Shown here: piece by piece, positions 1-10,114 of the stretch
How positions within the stretch are numbered: the first letter of the stretch is position 1
How the letters are laid out: each line of letters opens with the position of its first letter
Source of the DNA: Novipirellula sp052161655
GTDB lineage: Bacteria; Planctomycetota; Planctomycetia; Pirellulales; Pirellulaceae
Assembly (NCBI RefSeq): GCF_052161655.1
Contig: NZ_CP197418.1
Span: forward strand, 1,054,001-1,118,000
Direction of reading: 5' to 3'
DNA length: 64,000 nt
The notes under the pieces: model-generated
What the model saw: the letters and a program-made list of their open reading frames with translations, nothing else
What the model was told of the DNA's origin: nothing
Database searches by the model: none
Translations under genes and position numbers: made by a program

Positions 1-3000
1 GACACTCGAAAAGACCACCGCCGAACGTGCCGAACGGCTCAGTCGCCGCTGTGTCGATTTCCTGCTTACTCCCGGCGCACTCGATCCCTATCAGGACCAA
101 GTGACCGACGCAGGCGAGGCAGTGGGCCAAGTGCAAACGGTGGCCGAGGCAAAGAAGCTAGGCGAGACGATCGACAAATCGGCTAGTCAGTTGGAACTGC
201 TGACCGAGACTGTCAGCAATTTGCGGATTGACGACTCGACAAAGCGAACTGAAATCATCGACGCTATCGGTAACGTGTTTGCTTCATTGAACCGCGTCCG
301 TAGTTCGCTGAAGGCACGCGTTAGCGAATTGGTCAGCGTCGAAGGGCAAGCCGAATTTGCCTCGCAATTGAAACTGCTTCAGCAAACCACCGCAGGCTAT
401 TTGGATGTCATCGACTCGGCCGCCAAGTGTGACGAGTACTTGACCAAGGTGATGGTCCAATTGGAGGAGCTGGAGGGACGGTTCGCGGAATTTGACGAGT
501 TTATCGTCCAATTGGCTCAGCGACGCGAAGATGTTTACGCGGCGTTCGAATCGCGAAAAGTCCAGCTGACTGAAAAACGCAACCGACGTGCCGAGTCGTT
601 GTCATCTGCCGCAGACCGGATCTTAAAAGGCATCGATTCTCGCGTCCGGTCGATGGAATCGAGCGACGAAATCGCCGCCTATTTCGCTGGCGACTTGATG
701 GTCGAAAAGGTACGCGACATCATCGAGCAACTCGGTGACCTCGACGATGCTGTCCGTGTGGAAGATCTGCACAGCCGGTTGAAGACGATTCGCGAAGATG
801 CATCGCGGCAGCTCAAAGATCGCCAGGATCTTTACGAAGACGGCGGCGACGTAATTCGGCTGGGCCAACACCGATTTGCCGTCAATACGCAGCCATTGGA
901 TCTGACCACCGTGCTTCGCGGCGGCGAGATTTGTCTGCATTTGACGGGGACTCAGTTTTTTGAGCCGCTTCGCGACGAGGCGCTCACGGCGGCCAAAGAT
1001 CTTTGGAACCAAGAACTGATCAGCGAAAATGCGGACGTTTATCGCAGCGAGTATTTGGCTGTCGATTTGTTTGAATCGCTCACAACGTCGTCGGCAAACG
1101 CGATTGATCCAAAATCGATCGACTTGAAATGGATGCAAACTCAGCTGGCGGGTCGGTTTAGCGAAGGCTACTCCAAAGGCGTGCACGATGGGGACGCAGT
1201 TCGGATTTTGTCGACGCTGTTGGAAATGAATCAAACGATTGGTTTACTGCGTCACTCGCCATCGGTTCGAGCTGCATCGTTATTGTGGTTCACCAAGACT
1301 CTCGACGCCAAACAGAACAAGGCGATGACTGAGTGGATCGGTGGATTTGCAAAACTTGCTAAAGCGTATCCGCACGCGAAGCCTGCGATTCAGTTTCGTC
1401 AACGGCTTGCCGAGCTTGCGTCATTGGACCGATCGCAATGGGCACCGATCTTTCCGGCCAGTGTGAATGAGGAACGGATCGCGGATTATTTGTTCGATCA
1501 ATTGGTCGCAAAGGGACGGCAAAATACCGCCAGCAAACGGGCTGCCGATCTGCATCACGCGTTCGTGGAAACGTTGCCAGAATCGGATCGTCAAAAGTTG
1601 CTCGAAGGTTCGCTCAAAAACAATCAATCCGATCCCGTCGCGAGCTTTATCTTGGCTCGAAATTGGGCCGAGGCCTTTTTGCAATCGCATGCAAATCCGG
1701 ACGAGTTGGATCCGGCTTCGTTTTATTTGGATGAACTTGCCTGGCTAATCCAATGTGGCGGTACCGAGTCGATGTCGGTTGCCGACGCAGCGGTCGCAAA
1801 ACGACTCGACTCGATGGCGGGGGCTCATCCGCGGATCGAAAAAGGCGTTATGACGCTGCACTATCACGAACTGCTCAACCGCGTCCGCGGCTATCGCGGT
1901 GACGTTGTTCCTCGGTTTGAGCGATTGCATGAAACAAAAACGCGATTGGTTGACGCGGCCCGAGACGATATGCGGTTGGAAGAGTTTAAGCCACGTGTGC
2001 TGACCAGCTTTGTCCGCAACCGATTGCTGGACGAAGTCTACTTGCCACTGATTGGCGACAATCTAGCGAAACAAATGGGCTCGGCTGGTGCCGACAAACG
2101 AACCGATCGGATGGGATTGCTGCTGTTGATCTCGCCACCGGGTTACGGCAAGACGACGTTGATGGAATATATCGCCAATCGGCTCGGTATTGTCTTTATG
2201 AAGATCAATGGACCGGCGATCGGCCACGGTGTGACGTCGCTTGATCCTGCGGAAGCTCCGAATGCGGCGGCACGCGAAGAGATCGAGCGGCTCAACTTGG
2301 CACTCGAAATGGGTGACAACGTGATGCTGTACCTGGATGATATCCAGCACACGCACCCCGAACTGTTACAGAAATTTATCTCGTTGTGTGACGCGACGCG
2401 TAAGATCGAAGGCGTTCGCAATGGCAAGACTCGCACGTACGATCTGCGCGGCCGACGTGTCGCCGTCGTGATGGCGGGCAACCCGTATACCGAGAGCGGT
2501 GACCGCTTCCAGATTCCGGACATGCTTTCCAACCGCGCCGATGTTTATAACCTGGGCGAGATTATCGGCGATTCGGCTGACGCGTTCGAGATGAGCTACT
2601 TGGAAAACTGCTTGACCAGCAATCGCACACTTGCGCCGCTGTCGACGGTTCCCGTAGAAGATTCGCGAGCAATCATTCGCGCCGCAGAGCGTGATTCAGT
2701 CGAAGGCATTGAGCTGGAAAGCAATTTGTCGATGGATCAAGTCCGCGAGATGTACGAGGTCGTGCGTAAATTGTTGCGAGTTCGCGATGTCGTGCTGAAG
2801 GTCAATCGCGCCTACATTCGCAGTGCGGCGCAGGCGGATTCCTACCGAACCGAACCACCGTTTAAGTTGCAAGGTAGTTACCGAAACATGAATCGCATCG
2901 CCGAGCGAGTGGCAGGTGTGATGAATGAGAAGGAATTGCAAACGCTGATCATCAGCAATTACGAACAGGACGCGCAAACGTTGACGACGGACAACGAAGC

Positions 3001-3586
3001 GAATGTGCTGAAGTTCAAAGAGTTGATGGGGATTTTGACGACGGATGAGAAAGAGCGTTGGGATTCGATCAAGTATGCGTTCGTCGAAAGCGTTCGCATG
3101 CAGGGAATGGATAGCGAAGATCAAGCGGGCCAGTTGATGCGTCAACTCGGTGCGATGCGAGACGGGCTGGAATCAATCCGCCAAGTCATCTCGCGTGCGA
3201 TCGCGGTGGGCAGTGATGGATCGGAGGAGCGAATGGATGCTCGGATGGATCTGCTGCGTCAGAGTGTGACCGCGTCGGCGTCTCAGCTGTCCGAAACGCT
3301 ACACGCAACAAGCAAGAATTTGGAACGAATCAGCGAGCAGCAGGCTGCATCGCCGCCGGACCAGAAAGTCTTGGTCCAGCACAAGGTGCCGCGCGTGTTA
3401 GCGGATCTTGTCAAAGGCCAATTCCATTTGATGCAAGAATGGCTGCGTCCAATTTTGAGCGAGTCGCTCGAAAATGGCCGCGACTTAGAGAAGCTGAGAT
3501 CACAGCTCGAAGCGATGCTGAAAAACTACCAGCAAATGGAGTCGGTGATCGAGCCCGGCGACCGGAATATTACTCCACCGCAGTAA
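1..3586 (+). CDS. DUF3686-type AAA ATPase (DNA-repair ATPase-like), 5' end cut off
   Basis: The frame is open from base 2 to the TAA at 3584-3586, so the gene starts before the window and the GTG at 101 is probably internal. The visible part exceeds 1160 residues. The N-terminal third is charged and heptad-rich, consistent with coiled coil. A single AAA-type ATPase module follows: Walker A PPGYGKTT (about 2136-2159), Walker B LYLDDIQ (about 2330-2350), and a sensor-1-like strand ending AGNPY (about 2475). The C-terminus is again helical and Gln/Glu-rich. This architecture matches the very large DUF3686 proteins often annotated as DNA-repair ATPases in planctomycetes. The family name is from memory, and the DNA-repair role is weakly established even for the family. 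No partner gene is visible downstream; repeats follow. Confidence 0.7.
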   Translation, partial: TLEKTTAERAERLSRRCVDFLLTPGALDPYQDQVTDAGEAVGQVQTVAEAKKLGETIDKSASQLELLTETVSNLRIDDSTKRTEIIDAIGNVFASLNRVRSSLKARVSELVSVEGQAEFASQLKLLQQTTAGYLDVIDSAAKCDEYLTKVMVQLEELEGRFAEFDEFIVQLAQRREDVYAAFESRKVQLTEKRNRRAESLSSAADRILKGIDSRVRSMESSDEIAAYFAGDLMVEKVRDIIEQLGDLDDAVRVEDLHSRLKTIREDASRQLKDRQDLYEDGGDVIRLGQHRFAVNTQPLDLTTVLRGGEICLHLTGTQFFEPLRDEALTAAKDLWNQELISENADVYRSEYLAVDLFESLTTSSANAIDPKSIDLKWMQTQLAGRFSEGYSKGVHDGDAVRILSTLLEMNQTIGLLRHSPSVRAASLLWFTKTLDAKQNKAMTEWIGGFAKLAKAYPHAKPAIQFRQRLAELASLDRSQWAPIFPASVNEERIADYLFDQLVAKGRQNTASKRAADLHHAFVETLPESDRQKLLEGSLKNNQSDPVASFILARNWAEAFLQSHANPDELDPASFYLDELAWLIQCGGTESMSVADAAVAKRLDSMAGAHPRIEKGVMTLHYHELLNRVRGYRGDVVPRFERLHETKTRLVDAARDDMRLEEFKPRVLTSFVRNRLLDEVYLPLIGDNLAKQMGSAGADKRTDRMGLLLLISPPGYGKTTLMEYIANRLGIVFMKINGPAIGHGVTSLDPAEAPNAAAREEIERLNLALEMGDNVMLYLDDIQHTHPELLQKFISLCDATRKIEGVRNGKTRTYDLRGRRVAVVMAGNPYTESGDRFQIPDMLSNRADVYNLGEIIGDSADAFEMSYLENCLTSNRTLAPLSTVPVEDSRAIIRAAERDSVEGIELESNLSMDQVREMYEVVRKLLRVRDVVLKVNRAYIRSAAQADSYRTEPPFKLQGSYRNMNRIAERVAGVMNEKELQTLIISNYEQDAQTLTTDNEANVLKFKELMGILTTDEKERWDSIKYAFVESVRMQGMDSEDQAGQLMRQLGAMRDGLESIRQVISRAIAVGSDGSEERMDARMDLLRQSVTASASQLSETLHATSKNLERISEQQAASPPDQKVLVQHKVPRVLADLVKGQFHLMQEWLRPILSESLENGRDLEKLRSQLEAMLKNYQQMESVIEPGDRNITPPQ

Positions 3587-3729
3587 GCTCTGGTTGTGAC
3601 CGGAGGCGTTACCTCAACGCCATCCACTTTATTATCGCTCGCGGCCCACCGCTAAAAAAAATGTTTAACGCCAAAGTAGATGGCATTGGTCTAACGCTTG
3701 TTGAATCAGTCGAAATATAAATCGCATTG

Positions 3730-3827
3730 GTGAGCCGTGGGCCGTAAGGCACCGGGTAATGCGTGGAACCCGGCCGCTCACGCGCGAGCGGCTCACTAAA
3801 TCAATAACCCGCTAGCGCCGTCGGCTC
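3730..3827. repeat. REP family B element plus a family A half-element
   Basis: 3730-3796 is a full family B copy. It opens with GTGAGCCGTGGGCCGTAAGG, continues with ACCGGGTAAT and GGAACCCGG, and closes with CGAGCGGCTCAC, so the two ends are inverted copies of GTGAGCCG. 3808-3827 is a family A half in inverted orientation (CGCTAGCGCCGTCGGCTCA type). The rest of the 285-bp gap (3587-3871) between the ATPase and tyrS shows nothing else I can support. Confidence 0.85.
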
Positions 3828-3871
3828 AAGCACGACCGTCGCTACGAGTCTGATGATCACGAAAACACGCC

Positions 3872-5155
3872 TTAGCTAAAGCGGATCAGTGCGTACTTGC
3901 GTTTGCCGCGTCGTAGCACTGTGACCGTCTCGCTGGCCAAGTCCTCTTCGCTGAGTCGATGGTTCATATCCCCGACGCGGCGGTTGTTCAAATAGATGCT
4001 CCCTTCTTTGATCGCACGTCGCGCGTCACTGCTACTGGTCGTCAATCCGGACGCTTGCAGTGCTTCGACGATCCACCAACCTTCGCCACTTAAAGCACTT
4101 CGCTCGGCTTCGGTGCTGGGGACGTCGGCAAAGATTTGGCTGAGCTGGGCGTCGGACGCCTTTTCAATTTCACCGCCAAACAAAATCTTCGTCGCACGTT
4201 CAGCGGACTCGAGTCCTTGTTCGCCATGAACGAGTTCGGTCATCCAGGTGGCGAGTCGTTTCTGTGCGACACGCTTGCCGGCGTCCGCTTCGGTTTGAGC
4301 CGCTAACTCGTCGTACTCTTCTCGCTCGATTTCGGTCAAGTAAGCGATGCAGCGCATCACGTCAGCGTCTTCGACATTGACCCAGTACTGAAAGAACTCG
4401 TACGGGCTGGTGCGTTCGGGGTCCAACCAGATCGCTCCCTTTTCGGTCTTGCCCATCTTGCGACCATCGCTGGTCGTCAACAGCGGCGCGGTCAAACCAA
4501 ACAGTTGCTCTCCGAGCATGCGGCGACCGAGATCGATGCCGGCGGTGATGTTGCCCCACTGGTCGCTGCCGCCCGCCTGGATTTTGCAGCCGTGTTCGCG
4601 ACTGAGCTGCACAAAGTCATACGCTTGCAACAGCATGTAGCTGAACTCGGTGTAGCTAAGTCCCGCTTCGCTATCGAGTCGCGAGCGGATCGATTCTTTG
4701 CCCATCATTGCACCCACTGGGAAATTCTTGCCGACGTCTCGCAAGAATTCGAGGTACGAGTACGACTTCATCCACTCGAAGTTGTTCAGCAGCAAGGCGC
4801 CTTGGTCGCCACTGAAGTTAAGGAATTGTTTCATCTGTTCCGCCACGCCATCGACGTTGGCTTGCAGTTGTTCGGCGGTCAGCAAATTGCGTTCTTCGCT
4901 CTTGCCGCTGGGGTCGCCAATCATCCCGGTCGCCCCGCCCACCAACGCGATCGGTCGATGCCCGGCACGTTGGAATCGACGCAGCATCATCACCTGCATC
5001 AGGTGTCCCACGTGCAAGCTAGAGGCGGTGGGATCGAAACCGATGTAGATCGTTTGCGGGCCGGATTGCAGTAGTTTGCCCAGTTCGACTTCGTCGGTCG
5101 TTTGGTGGATCAGGCCACGCCAGCGAAGTTCTTCGATTAAGTTCGTTGCAGTCAT
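3872..5155 (-). CDS. tyrS: Tyrosyl-tRNA synthetase
   Basis: Cytoplasmic class I aminoacyl-tRNA synthetase that charges tRNA-Tyr with tyrosine. The 427-aa length is normal for bacterial TyrRS. The class I HIGH motif reads HVGH at residues 48-51, and the KMSKS loop reads KMGKT at about 233-237. Between them lie TyrRS signatures such as QAGGSDQWGNI. The last 65 residues form an S4-like RNA-binding domain (RRAIKEGSIYLNNRRVGD). The ATG at 5155 is well placed. It lies 25 bp after ispD on the same strand and is probably co-transcribed with it and the oxidoreductase upstream. Confidence 0.97.
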   Translation of the reverse strand: MTATNLIEELRWRGLIHQTTDEVELGKLLQSGPQTIYIGFDPTASSLHVGHLMQVMMLRRFQRAGHRPIALVGGATGMIGDPSGKSEERNLLTAEQLQANVDGVAEQMKQFLNFSGDQGALLLNNFEWMKSYSYLEFLRDVGKNFPVGAMMGKESIRSRLDSEAGLSYTEFSYMLLQAYDFVQLSREHGCKIQAGGSDQWGNITAGIDLGRRMLGEQLFGLTAPLLTTSDGRKMGKTEKGAIWLDPERTSPYEFFQYWVNVEDADVMRCIAYLTEIEREEYDELAAQTEADAGKRVAQKRLATWMTELVHGEQGLESAERATKILFGGEIEKASDAQLSQIFADVPSTEAERSALSGEGWWIVEALQASGLTTSSSDARRAIKEGSIYLNNRRVGDMNHRLSEEDLASETVTVLRRGKRKYALIRFS

Positions 5156-5180
5156 AATAAGTTTGAGCGAGTTAGGTTTT

Positions 5181-5894
5181 TCAGCGGGCCAAGATGGCTT
5201 CGGCGATGAGGAGGTCTTCGGGGTGAGTGATTTTTAGGTTGTCGGCCGATCCGTGCACCAGCGCCACCGGATGCCCGATACGCTCGACCAATTGAGCGTC
5301 GTCGGTCGCAGGGCGTCCGCGGTGTCGATCGTACGCGCGGCGAAGCACGTCGACGCGAAATACTTGAGGCGTCAGGGCGCTATAAAGTTCGCTGCGATCG
5401 ACGGTCAGTGACGCGTTGCCGTCGTTGAGTGTGCGTTTCAGAGTTGCCGTAACGGGTGCCGCCAGGATCGCGGCACCGGTCTCGGCGGCCTTGGCAAATA
5501 CGGCAGCCAAATCAGCATCGCGAACCAGCGGCCGTGCCGCATCATGGATCGCGATTAATTCAATCGACGTGTCATCGGCGACGGCATCCAAGCCTGCGCG
5601 AACGCTGTCGCTACGCTCGTCACCGCCACGCACCAATTCGATTCGCAGTTCGTTGACGAGTTCGGCAAACGGGCCGCGAAAATCGGCTTCGTCTTGTTCC
5701 GAAATTGCCATCACGATGCGGCCCACTTCGGGGCGAGCCGCTAACCGCGACGCGGCATGAAACCAAATCGGTTTGCCGCTCAGCATGACGAAAAGTTTAT
5801 TGCGATCGCTACCAAACCGCTGGCCGCTGCCGGCCGCAGGCAATACGGCGGCAATACAGCCGGCCGCCAATTCGGTTTGGTGAGGATCGTTCAT
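5181..5894 (-). CDS. ispD: 2-C-methyl-D-erythritol 4-phosphate cytidylyltransferase
   Basis: Third enzyme of the MEP isoprenoid pathway: it transfers CMP from CTP to MEP to give CDP-ME. The nucleotide-binding loop LPAAGSGQRFG with downstream K33 (residues 18-33) is the IspD signature. The second signature IHDAARPLV lies at about 115-123, and the C-terminal KITHPEDL is typical. The 237 aa are full length. The ATG at 5894 lies 4 bp after the stop of the upstream oxidoreductase, so translation is probably coupled. The order oxidoreductase-ispD-tyrS looks like one operon, though only ispD and tyrS are essential housekeeping genes. Confidence 0.96.
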   Translation of the reverse strand: MNDPHQTELAAGCIAAVLPAAGSGQRFGSDRNKLFVMLSGKPIWFHAASRLAARPEVGRIVMAISEQDEADFRGPFAELVNELRIELVRGGDERSDSVRAGLDAVADDTSIELIAIHDAARPLVRDADLAAVFAKAAETGAAILAAPVTATLKRTLNDGNASLTVDRSELYSALTPQVFRVDVLRRAYDRHRGRPATDDAQLVERIGHPVALVHGSADNLKITHPEDLLIAEAILAR

Positions 5895-5898
5895 GCTG

Positions 5899-7095
5899 TT
5901 AGCGTCGCGCAGCTTCGTGCTTCAGTGGCAACCAAGCCGAGTTTTGCGAGTTGCTGTCGACACATTGTTGGATGAAATACATGCCTTCGACGCCGTCAAA
6001 AACGTTCGGATAGACAGTGTCGCGTTTCTCGACGGGACCGCCTTCGGAACGTTTCGCAATCGCATCGAACACGGCAACGTAGATGTTGGCGAACGCTTCG
6101 AAGAATGCTTCGGGATGACCCGCAGGCAGGCGGCACGCCGCAGCACCGGCTGCGTTGGTGTGCGATCCGTTTGGATCACGCGTATAGATTTGATGCGGGC
6201 TGCCATTGCGGCGAACGATCATCTCGTTGGGGTTTTCTTGGCGCCAACGCAGTGAGCCTTTGGTGCCATCGATTTCAATTTCGAAATCGTTTTCACGCCC
6301 GTGGCTGATTTGCGACGCCGTGACTGTTCCGAGTCCGCCGTTTTCGTAGCGGATGACGGCGGTGCCGTAGTCGTCCAATCGTCGGCCTTCGACAAACGAT
6401 TTCAGCGAACAGCTGACCGAATCAGGCAGCAGCCCGGTCATGTAGCGACCGAGGTTGTAGGCGTGCGTCGCGATGTCACCAAACGCACCCGCCGCACCAC
6501 TCTTAGTGGGGTCGGTTCGCCAGGCCGCTTGTTTTTGGTCTTCGGCTTCCAACGAGGTGCGGAGCCAGCCTTGGATGTATTGTGAACGGATCGCGTTGAT
6601 CTCGCCCAATTCACCATTAAGGATCATCTCGCGAGCTTGGCGGATCATCGGATAGCCGGTGTAGTTGTGGGTGACGGCAAACACCACGTTGCTGTTCTTG
6701 ACCGTTTCCAGCAGCGTTTCGGCTTGACCGAGGTCAAACGTCATCGGTTTGTCGCAAACGACATTAAATCCGGCTTCGACCGCTGCTTTGGCGATATCAA
6801 AGTGGGTGTGGTTGGGGGTGGTGACGCTGACGAAGTCGATACGTTCGTCCTCGGGCAGCTTCAATTCTGCCTCGAACATCTCGGAATAGCTGCCATAGGC
6901 CCGCGCCGGATCGATATCGTAATCGGGGGCGGATGCCTTGCTGCGTTCGGGGTTGCTTGAAAGGGCTCCGGCGGTCACGACGGCGCGATTGTCCAAGCAA
7001 GCGGCGATCGAGTGAACACGTCCGATAAATGACCCCTGGCCGCCCCCGACAAGCCCCATGCGAAGTTTGCGATTTAATGGAGAATTAATGCCCAT
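5899..7095 (-). CDS. Gfo/Idh/MocA family oxidoreductase
   Basis: NAD(P)-dependent sugar or inositol dehydrogenase-like protein, 398 aa. The N-terminal Rossmann fold begins MGLVGGGQGSFIG (residues 13-25). The family lysine lies in CDKPMTF (about 114-120), and the C-terminal alpha/beta domain has the H-x4-N-type signature around FGDIATHAYNLG. There is no signal peptide, so it is cytoplasmic, unlike the Tat-exported paralogue at 25.6 kb. It is first in a likely operon with ispD and tyrS. The substrate cannot be read from the sequence. Confidence 0.88.
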   Translation of the reverse strand: MGINSPLNRKLRMGLVGGGQGSFIGRVHSIAACLDNRAVVTAGALSSNPERSKASAPDYDIDPARAYGSYSEMFEAELKLPEDERIDFVSVTTPNHTHFDIAKAAVEAGFNVVCDKPMTFDLGQAETLLETVKNSNVVFAVTHNYTGYPMIRQAREMILNGELGEINAIRSQYIQGWLRTSLEAEDQKQAAWRTDPTKSGAAGAFGDIATHAYNLGRYMTGLLPDSVSCSLKSFVEGRRLDDYGTAVIRYENGGLGTVTASQISHGRENDFEIEIDGTKGSLRWRQENPNEMIVRRNGSPHQIYTRDPNGSHTNAAGAAACRLPAGHPEAFFEAFANIYVAVFDAIAKRSEGGPVEKRDTVYPNVFDGVEGMYFIQQCVDSNSQNSAWLPLKHEAARR

Positions 7096-7313
7096 GGTTG
7101 TTTGTCCTTGAATTAGCGGGGTGGGGAAGCATTTTCAGTTGATCGTGCTGACGCCCGATACTGTAAACTAGACGCGGGTCAGAAGAAGTCGGGCCAGAAG
7201 AATCTGTTCCGAATCTCGCTAAGAAGGCAATCGTAAAGTCGATCGCCAGCGCGTACAATTCCCTGGAAGTCACCAAATCTCGTCAAACGCCACCTCGCTG
7301 GAGCAAAAATACA

Positions 7314-7946
7314 ATGTCCGATCATAACGTGAGCATTGATTTTCCCGAATCAAACTCGATCGACCAACCGTTGCCAGTTCTTGCCACCCATGAGGGGCGT
7401 TGCTGTGCTGGCAAAGGCTATTTGGGCATGCTTTTGCTGGCGGTTTCGCTCGTCGGAGTGTCCGCCCTCGCCTATTTTGCGGGGAAATCATCGTCCGAGA
7501 CCCACGTGACGTTTCCGAAAATCGACGCCACATCGTCGGTTTACAGCGAAAAGTTTTCGATGGCGACCGGGCCGATCAGCGAAGATGCGGAAGGGCTGTT
7601 CGTGCTAGACCACAACTCGGGGTTGCTGCAGTGCACCGTGATTTACCCACGAGTTGGTCGATTTATGGCCAGTTTTAGCGTCAATGTCGCCGATGCACTT
7701 GCCAGCGGCGGAAAAGGGGGCTCGTACATGATGGTCACCGGGATGGCCGATTTCCCGCGGGCCAGCAATCGACCTGCGGCTCCCTCGGTCGTGTACGTAT
7801 TGGACACCGCGACGGGCAACTATGCCTGCTACGGAATCCCGTTCAATCGCCAATTGGTCAACTCGAACCAACCGCAAATGGCTGCAATGGTGCTGATTGC
7901 GACCGGATCGGCTAACCCACTCGTCGACCGAGATGCCCTTCGTTAA
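7314..7946 (+). CDS. Single-TM hypothetical protein, planctomycete type
   Basis: 210-aa protein with a hydrophilic N-terminus (1-36), one membrane segment (about 38-57, GMLLLAVSLVGVSALAYF) and an extracytoplasmic domain containing GPISEDAEGLFVLDHNSGLL and VYVLDTATGNYACYG. The two similar strands (LFVLDHNSGLLQC and VYVLDTATGNYAC) look like propeller-type blade repeats. I do not recognise a named family. It starts at ATG 7314 and stands alone between divergent neighbours. A hairpin that may be its terminator follows at 8008-8046. Confidence 0.75.
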   Translation: MSDHNVSIDFPESNSIDQPLPVLATHEGRCCAGKGYLGMLLLAVSLVGVSALAYFAGKSSSETHVTFPKIDATSSVYSEKFSMATGPISEDAEGLFVLDHNSGLLQCTVIYPRVGRFMASFSVNVADALASGGKGGSYMMVTGMADFPRASNRPAAPSVVYVLDTATGNYACYGIPFNRQLVNSNQPQMAAMVLIATGSANPLVDRDALR

Positions 7947-8007
7947 AAAAGGCCTCAAACCTTTCTAATTCAGTCCCGGGCACACGCGCTGGGACCTTAT
8001 CGGATGA

Positions 8008-8051
8008 AAACGGATCGCACTCGGCAAGGGCCATGGGATCCGTTTTTGATT
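8008..8051 (+). terminator. Possible rho-independent terminator
   Basis: AAAACGGATC at 8008-8017 pairs with GATCCGTTTT at 8037-8046 across a loop of about 19 nt, and T-rich sequence follows. It lies between the 210-aa gene and the helicase, in the right orientation to end the former. The long loop lowers confidence. Confidence 0.45.
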
Positions 8052-8084
8052 TTTAGCAGTGAAACGTTACCTTGATCAAACGGA

Positions 8085-10097
8085 ATGAATGTGAGCCACG
8101 GACTTAACCCGGCTCAGGCTGCCGCAGTTGAAACGTTGTCTGGGCCCATGCTGGTGCTGGCAGGTGCTGGAACTGGCAAAACGCGGGTGGTGACATTCCG
8201 GATCGCCAATTTGATTCGGAATGGGACGCCGCCGGATCGCATTCTTGCGATGACGTTTACCAATAAAGCTGCGGGCGAGATGCAGGAGCGGATCGGCGAG
8301 CTGATCGGCACCAAGAAAAAACGCAAACCTCGCAAAGGCGAACCGCAAGAGCCCAAGCCGACGATCAGCACGTTCCACTCGTTGTGCGTGCGGATCCTGC
8401 GGCGTCACGCCAGGGCGCTTGGTTATCCCGACAAGTTTTCGATCTACGACCGCAGCGACCAAGAGTCGATTGCCCGTAATATCCTGCGTGAGTTGCGTTT
8501 ATCCGGTACCGCACTGAAACCGGGCGACATGTTGTCGATCATCGGCGGCTGGAAAAACCAGTCGATTCATCCCGAAGAGGCGATGTCGATTGCCTCGACT
8601 GACAAAGAACATTTTGCGGCTTCGGGTTACCGACGCTACCAAAATGCGTTGCGGGCGCGGGGAGCGATGGATTTTGACGATCTGTTGCTGCAAACCGAAT
8701 CGCTGTTTCTCGAGCACGATGCGATTCGTGAAGAGGAAGCGTCGAAGTTTGATCACGTGCTGGTCGACGAATACCAAGACACCAACGGCAGCCAGTATCG
8801 TATTACGAGGGCACTGACGCAGGTGCATCGTAATTTCTGCGTGGTAGGTGACGATGATCAATCGATCTATGCATGGCGAGGTGCCGACGTCACGCACATT
8901 TTGAACTTCACCAAAGATTGGCCTGACGCAAAGGTGGTTTGTCTCGAAGACAATTACCGCAGCACGGGAGCGATTTTGGGGATGGCCAACACGCTGATCC
9001 AATACAACACCGTCCGGCACGACAAGATCTTGGTTCCTAGTCGTCCTGATGGCCGCCGACCCCGCATTTTGCAGCACAAGGATGAAACGGTCGAAGCCGA
9101 GATGGTGGTTCGTGAGATCAAAAATCTGATCGATAACCAGCACATCCAGCCGCGTGACATTGCGATCCTGTTTCGCACCAACGAGCAGCCACGATTGTTT
9201 GAAACCGAGCTTCGCAAGCACGACGTTCCTTATGTGATGATGGGGAGCCAATCGTTTTTTGATCGTCGTGAAATCCGTGACTTGATTGCCTATTTGAAAT
9301 GGATCGAGCAGCCAGATGACGAGATCTCGCTGCTGCGTGTGATCAATACGCCCGCCCGTGGCTTGAGTAATAAAACGGTGCAATTGTTGGTCAAACGCGC
9401 GGTCGAGCGTGGAGTGCCGGTGTGGCAAGTGATGCAGGACAATGCGGCGGTTCAAGATTTGTCGCCGAGCGCGCGACGTGGCATCAGCGAGCTTGCTCAG
9501 ATGGCCGACGATGTCCGCCTGCGAGCCAAGAATGATTCTCTTACCGATGCTGTGCGTACGCTGCTCGAGCGAACGGCGTATGCCGACGAGATCGCTCGCT
9601 TGTACGACAACCCTGAAGAACGCGATGCCCGGATGGCATCGATTGGCGATTTGACCAATGCGGTCGCGGCCTTTGAAGACAAAACCGAAGAGGCTGATTT
9701 GACCGGATTCCTCGCCGAGACGGCGCTCGCCGGCCGCGAGATGGGGAACGAAAAGGACAAGATGGCGCTGAAGAATTCCGTCTGGTTGCTGACGTTACAC
9801 GCAGCCAAGGGACTCGAGTTCCCGGTCGTCTTTATGGTTGGTTTGGAAGAAGGGATTCTGCCGCATAGCCGCAGTGTGAAGAGTGGTCGCGAGGAAGACA
9901 TCGCCGAGGAACGTCGTTTGTGTTACGTCGGAATCACGCGAGCCCAAGAAACATTGACGATGTCGATGGCACTGACTCGCCGCAAATGGGGGAAACCTCG
10001 TCCGACGATTCCAAGTCAATTTCTGTACGAGATCACGGGCAAGGCAGCGAACCCTAATAAGTATCGGAAGCCACGCCCCGTTTCGTCATTGCGTTAG
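8085..10097 (+). CDS. UvrD/PcrA/Rep-type superfamily 1A DNA helicase
   Basis: ATP-dependent 3'-5' DNA helicase of 670 aa. Visible motifs include the Q-motif LNPAQAAAV (7-15), Walker A AGAGTGKT (26-33), motif Ia FTNKAAGEM, motif Ib STFHSLCVRI, motif II VDEYQDTN (about 225-232), motif III GDDDQSIYAWRGA, motif IV DNYRST, motif V LHAAKGLEFPVVF and motif VI EERRLCYVGITRA. The set is complete, so it should be active. Details such as the FSIYDRSDQ and SIIGGWKNQ segments look closer to Rep than to UvrD, so no symbol is assigned. The C-terminus is short, with no nuclease domain. Likely role: replication restart or excision repair. Confidence 0.95.
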   Translation: MNVSHGLNPAQAAAVETLSGPMLVLAGAGTGKTRVVTFRIANLIRNGTPPDRILAMTFTNKAAGEMQERIGELIGTKKKRKPRKGEPQEPKPTISTFHSLCVRILRRHARALGYPDKFSIYDRSDQESIARNILRELRLSGTALKPGDMLSIIGGWKNQSIHPEEAMSIASTDKEHFAASGYRRYQNALRARGAMDFDDLLLQTESLFLEHDAIREEEASKFDHVLVDEYQDTNGSQYRITRALTQVHRNFCVVGDDDQSIYAWRGADVTHILNFTKDWPDAKVVCLEDNYRSTGAILGMANTLIQYNTVRHDKILVPSRPDGRRPRILQHKDETVEAEMVVREIKNLIDNQHIQPRDIAILFRTNEQPRLFETELRKHDVPYVMMGSQSFFDRREIRDLIAYLKWIEQPDDEISLLRVINTPARGLSNKTVQLLVKRAVERGVPVWQVMQDNAAVQDLSPSARRGISELAQMADDVRLRAKNDSLTDAVRTLLERTAYADEIARLYDNPEERDARMASIGDLTNAVAAFEDKTEEADLTGFLAETALAGREMGNEKDKMALKNSVWLLTLHAAKGLEFPVVFMVGLEEGILPHSRSVKSGREEDIAEERRLCYVGITRAQETLTMSMALTRRKWGKPRPTIPSQFLYEITGKAANPNKYRKPRPVSSLR

Positions 10098-10114
10098 AGC
10101 GAGGCAGCAAGGTC

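Noticed and set aside
8499..9455. 318-codon open frame opposite the helicase
   Set aside because: Shadow frame; the helicase motifs lie on the other strand.
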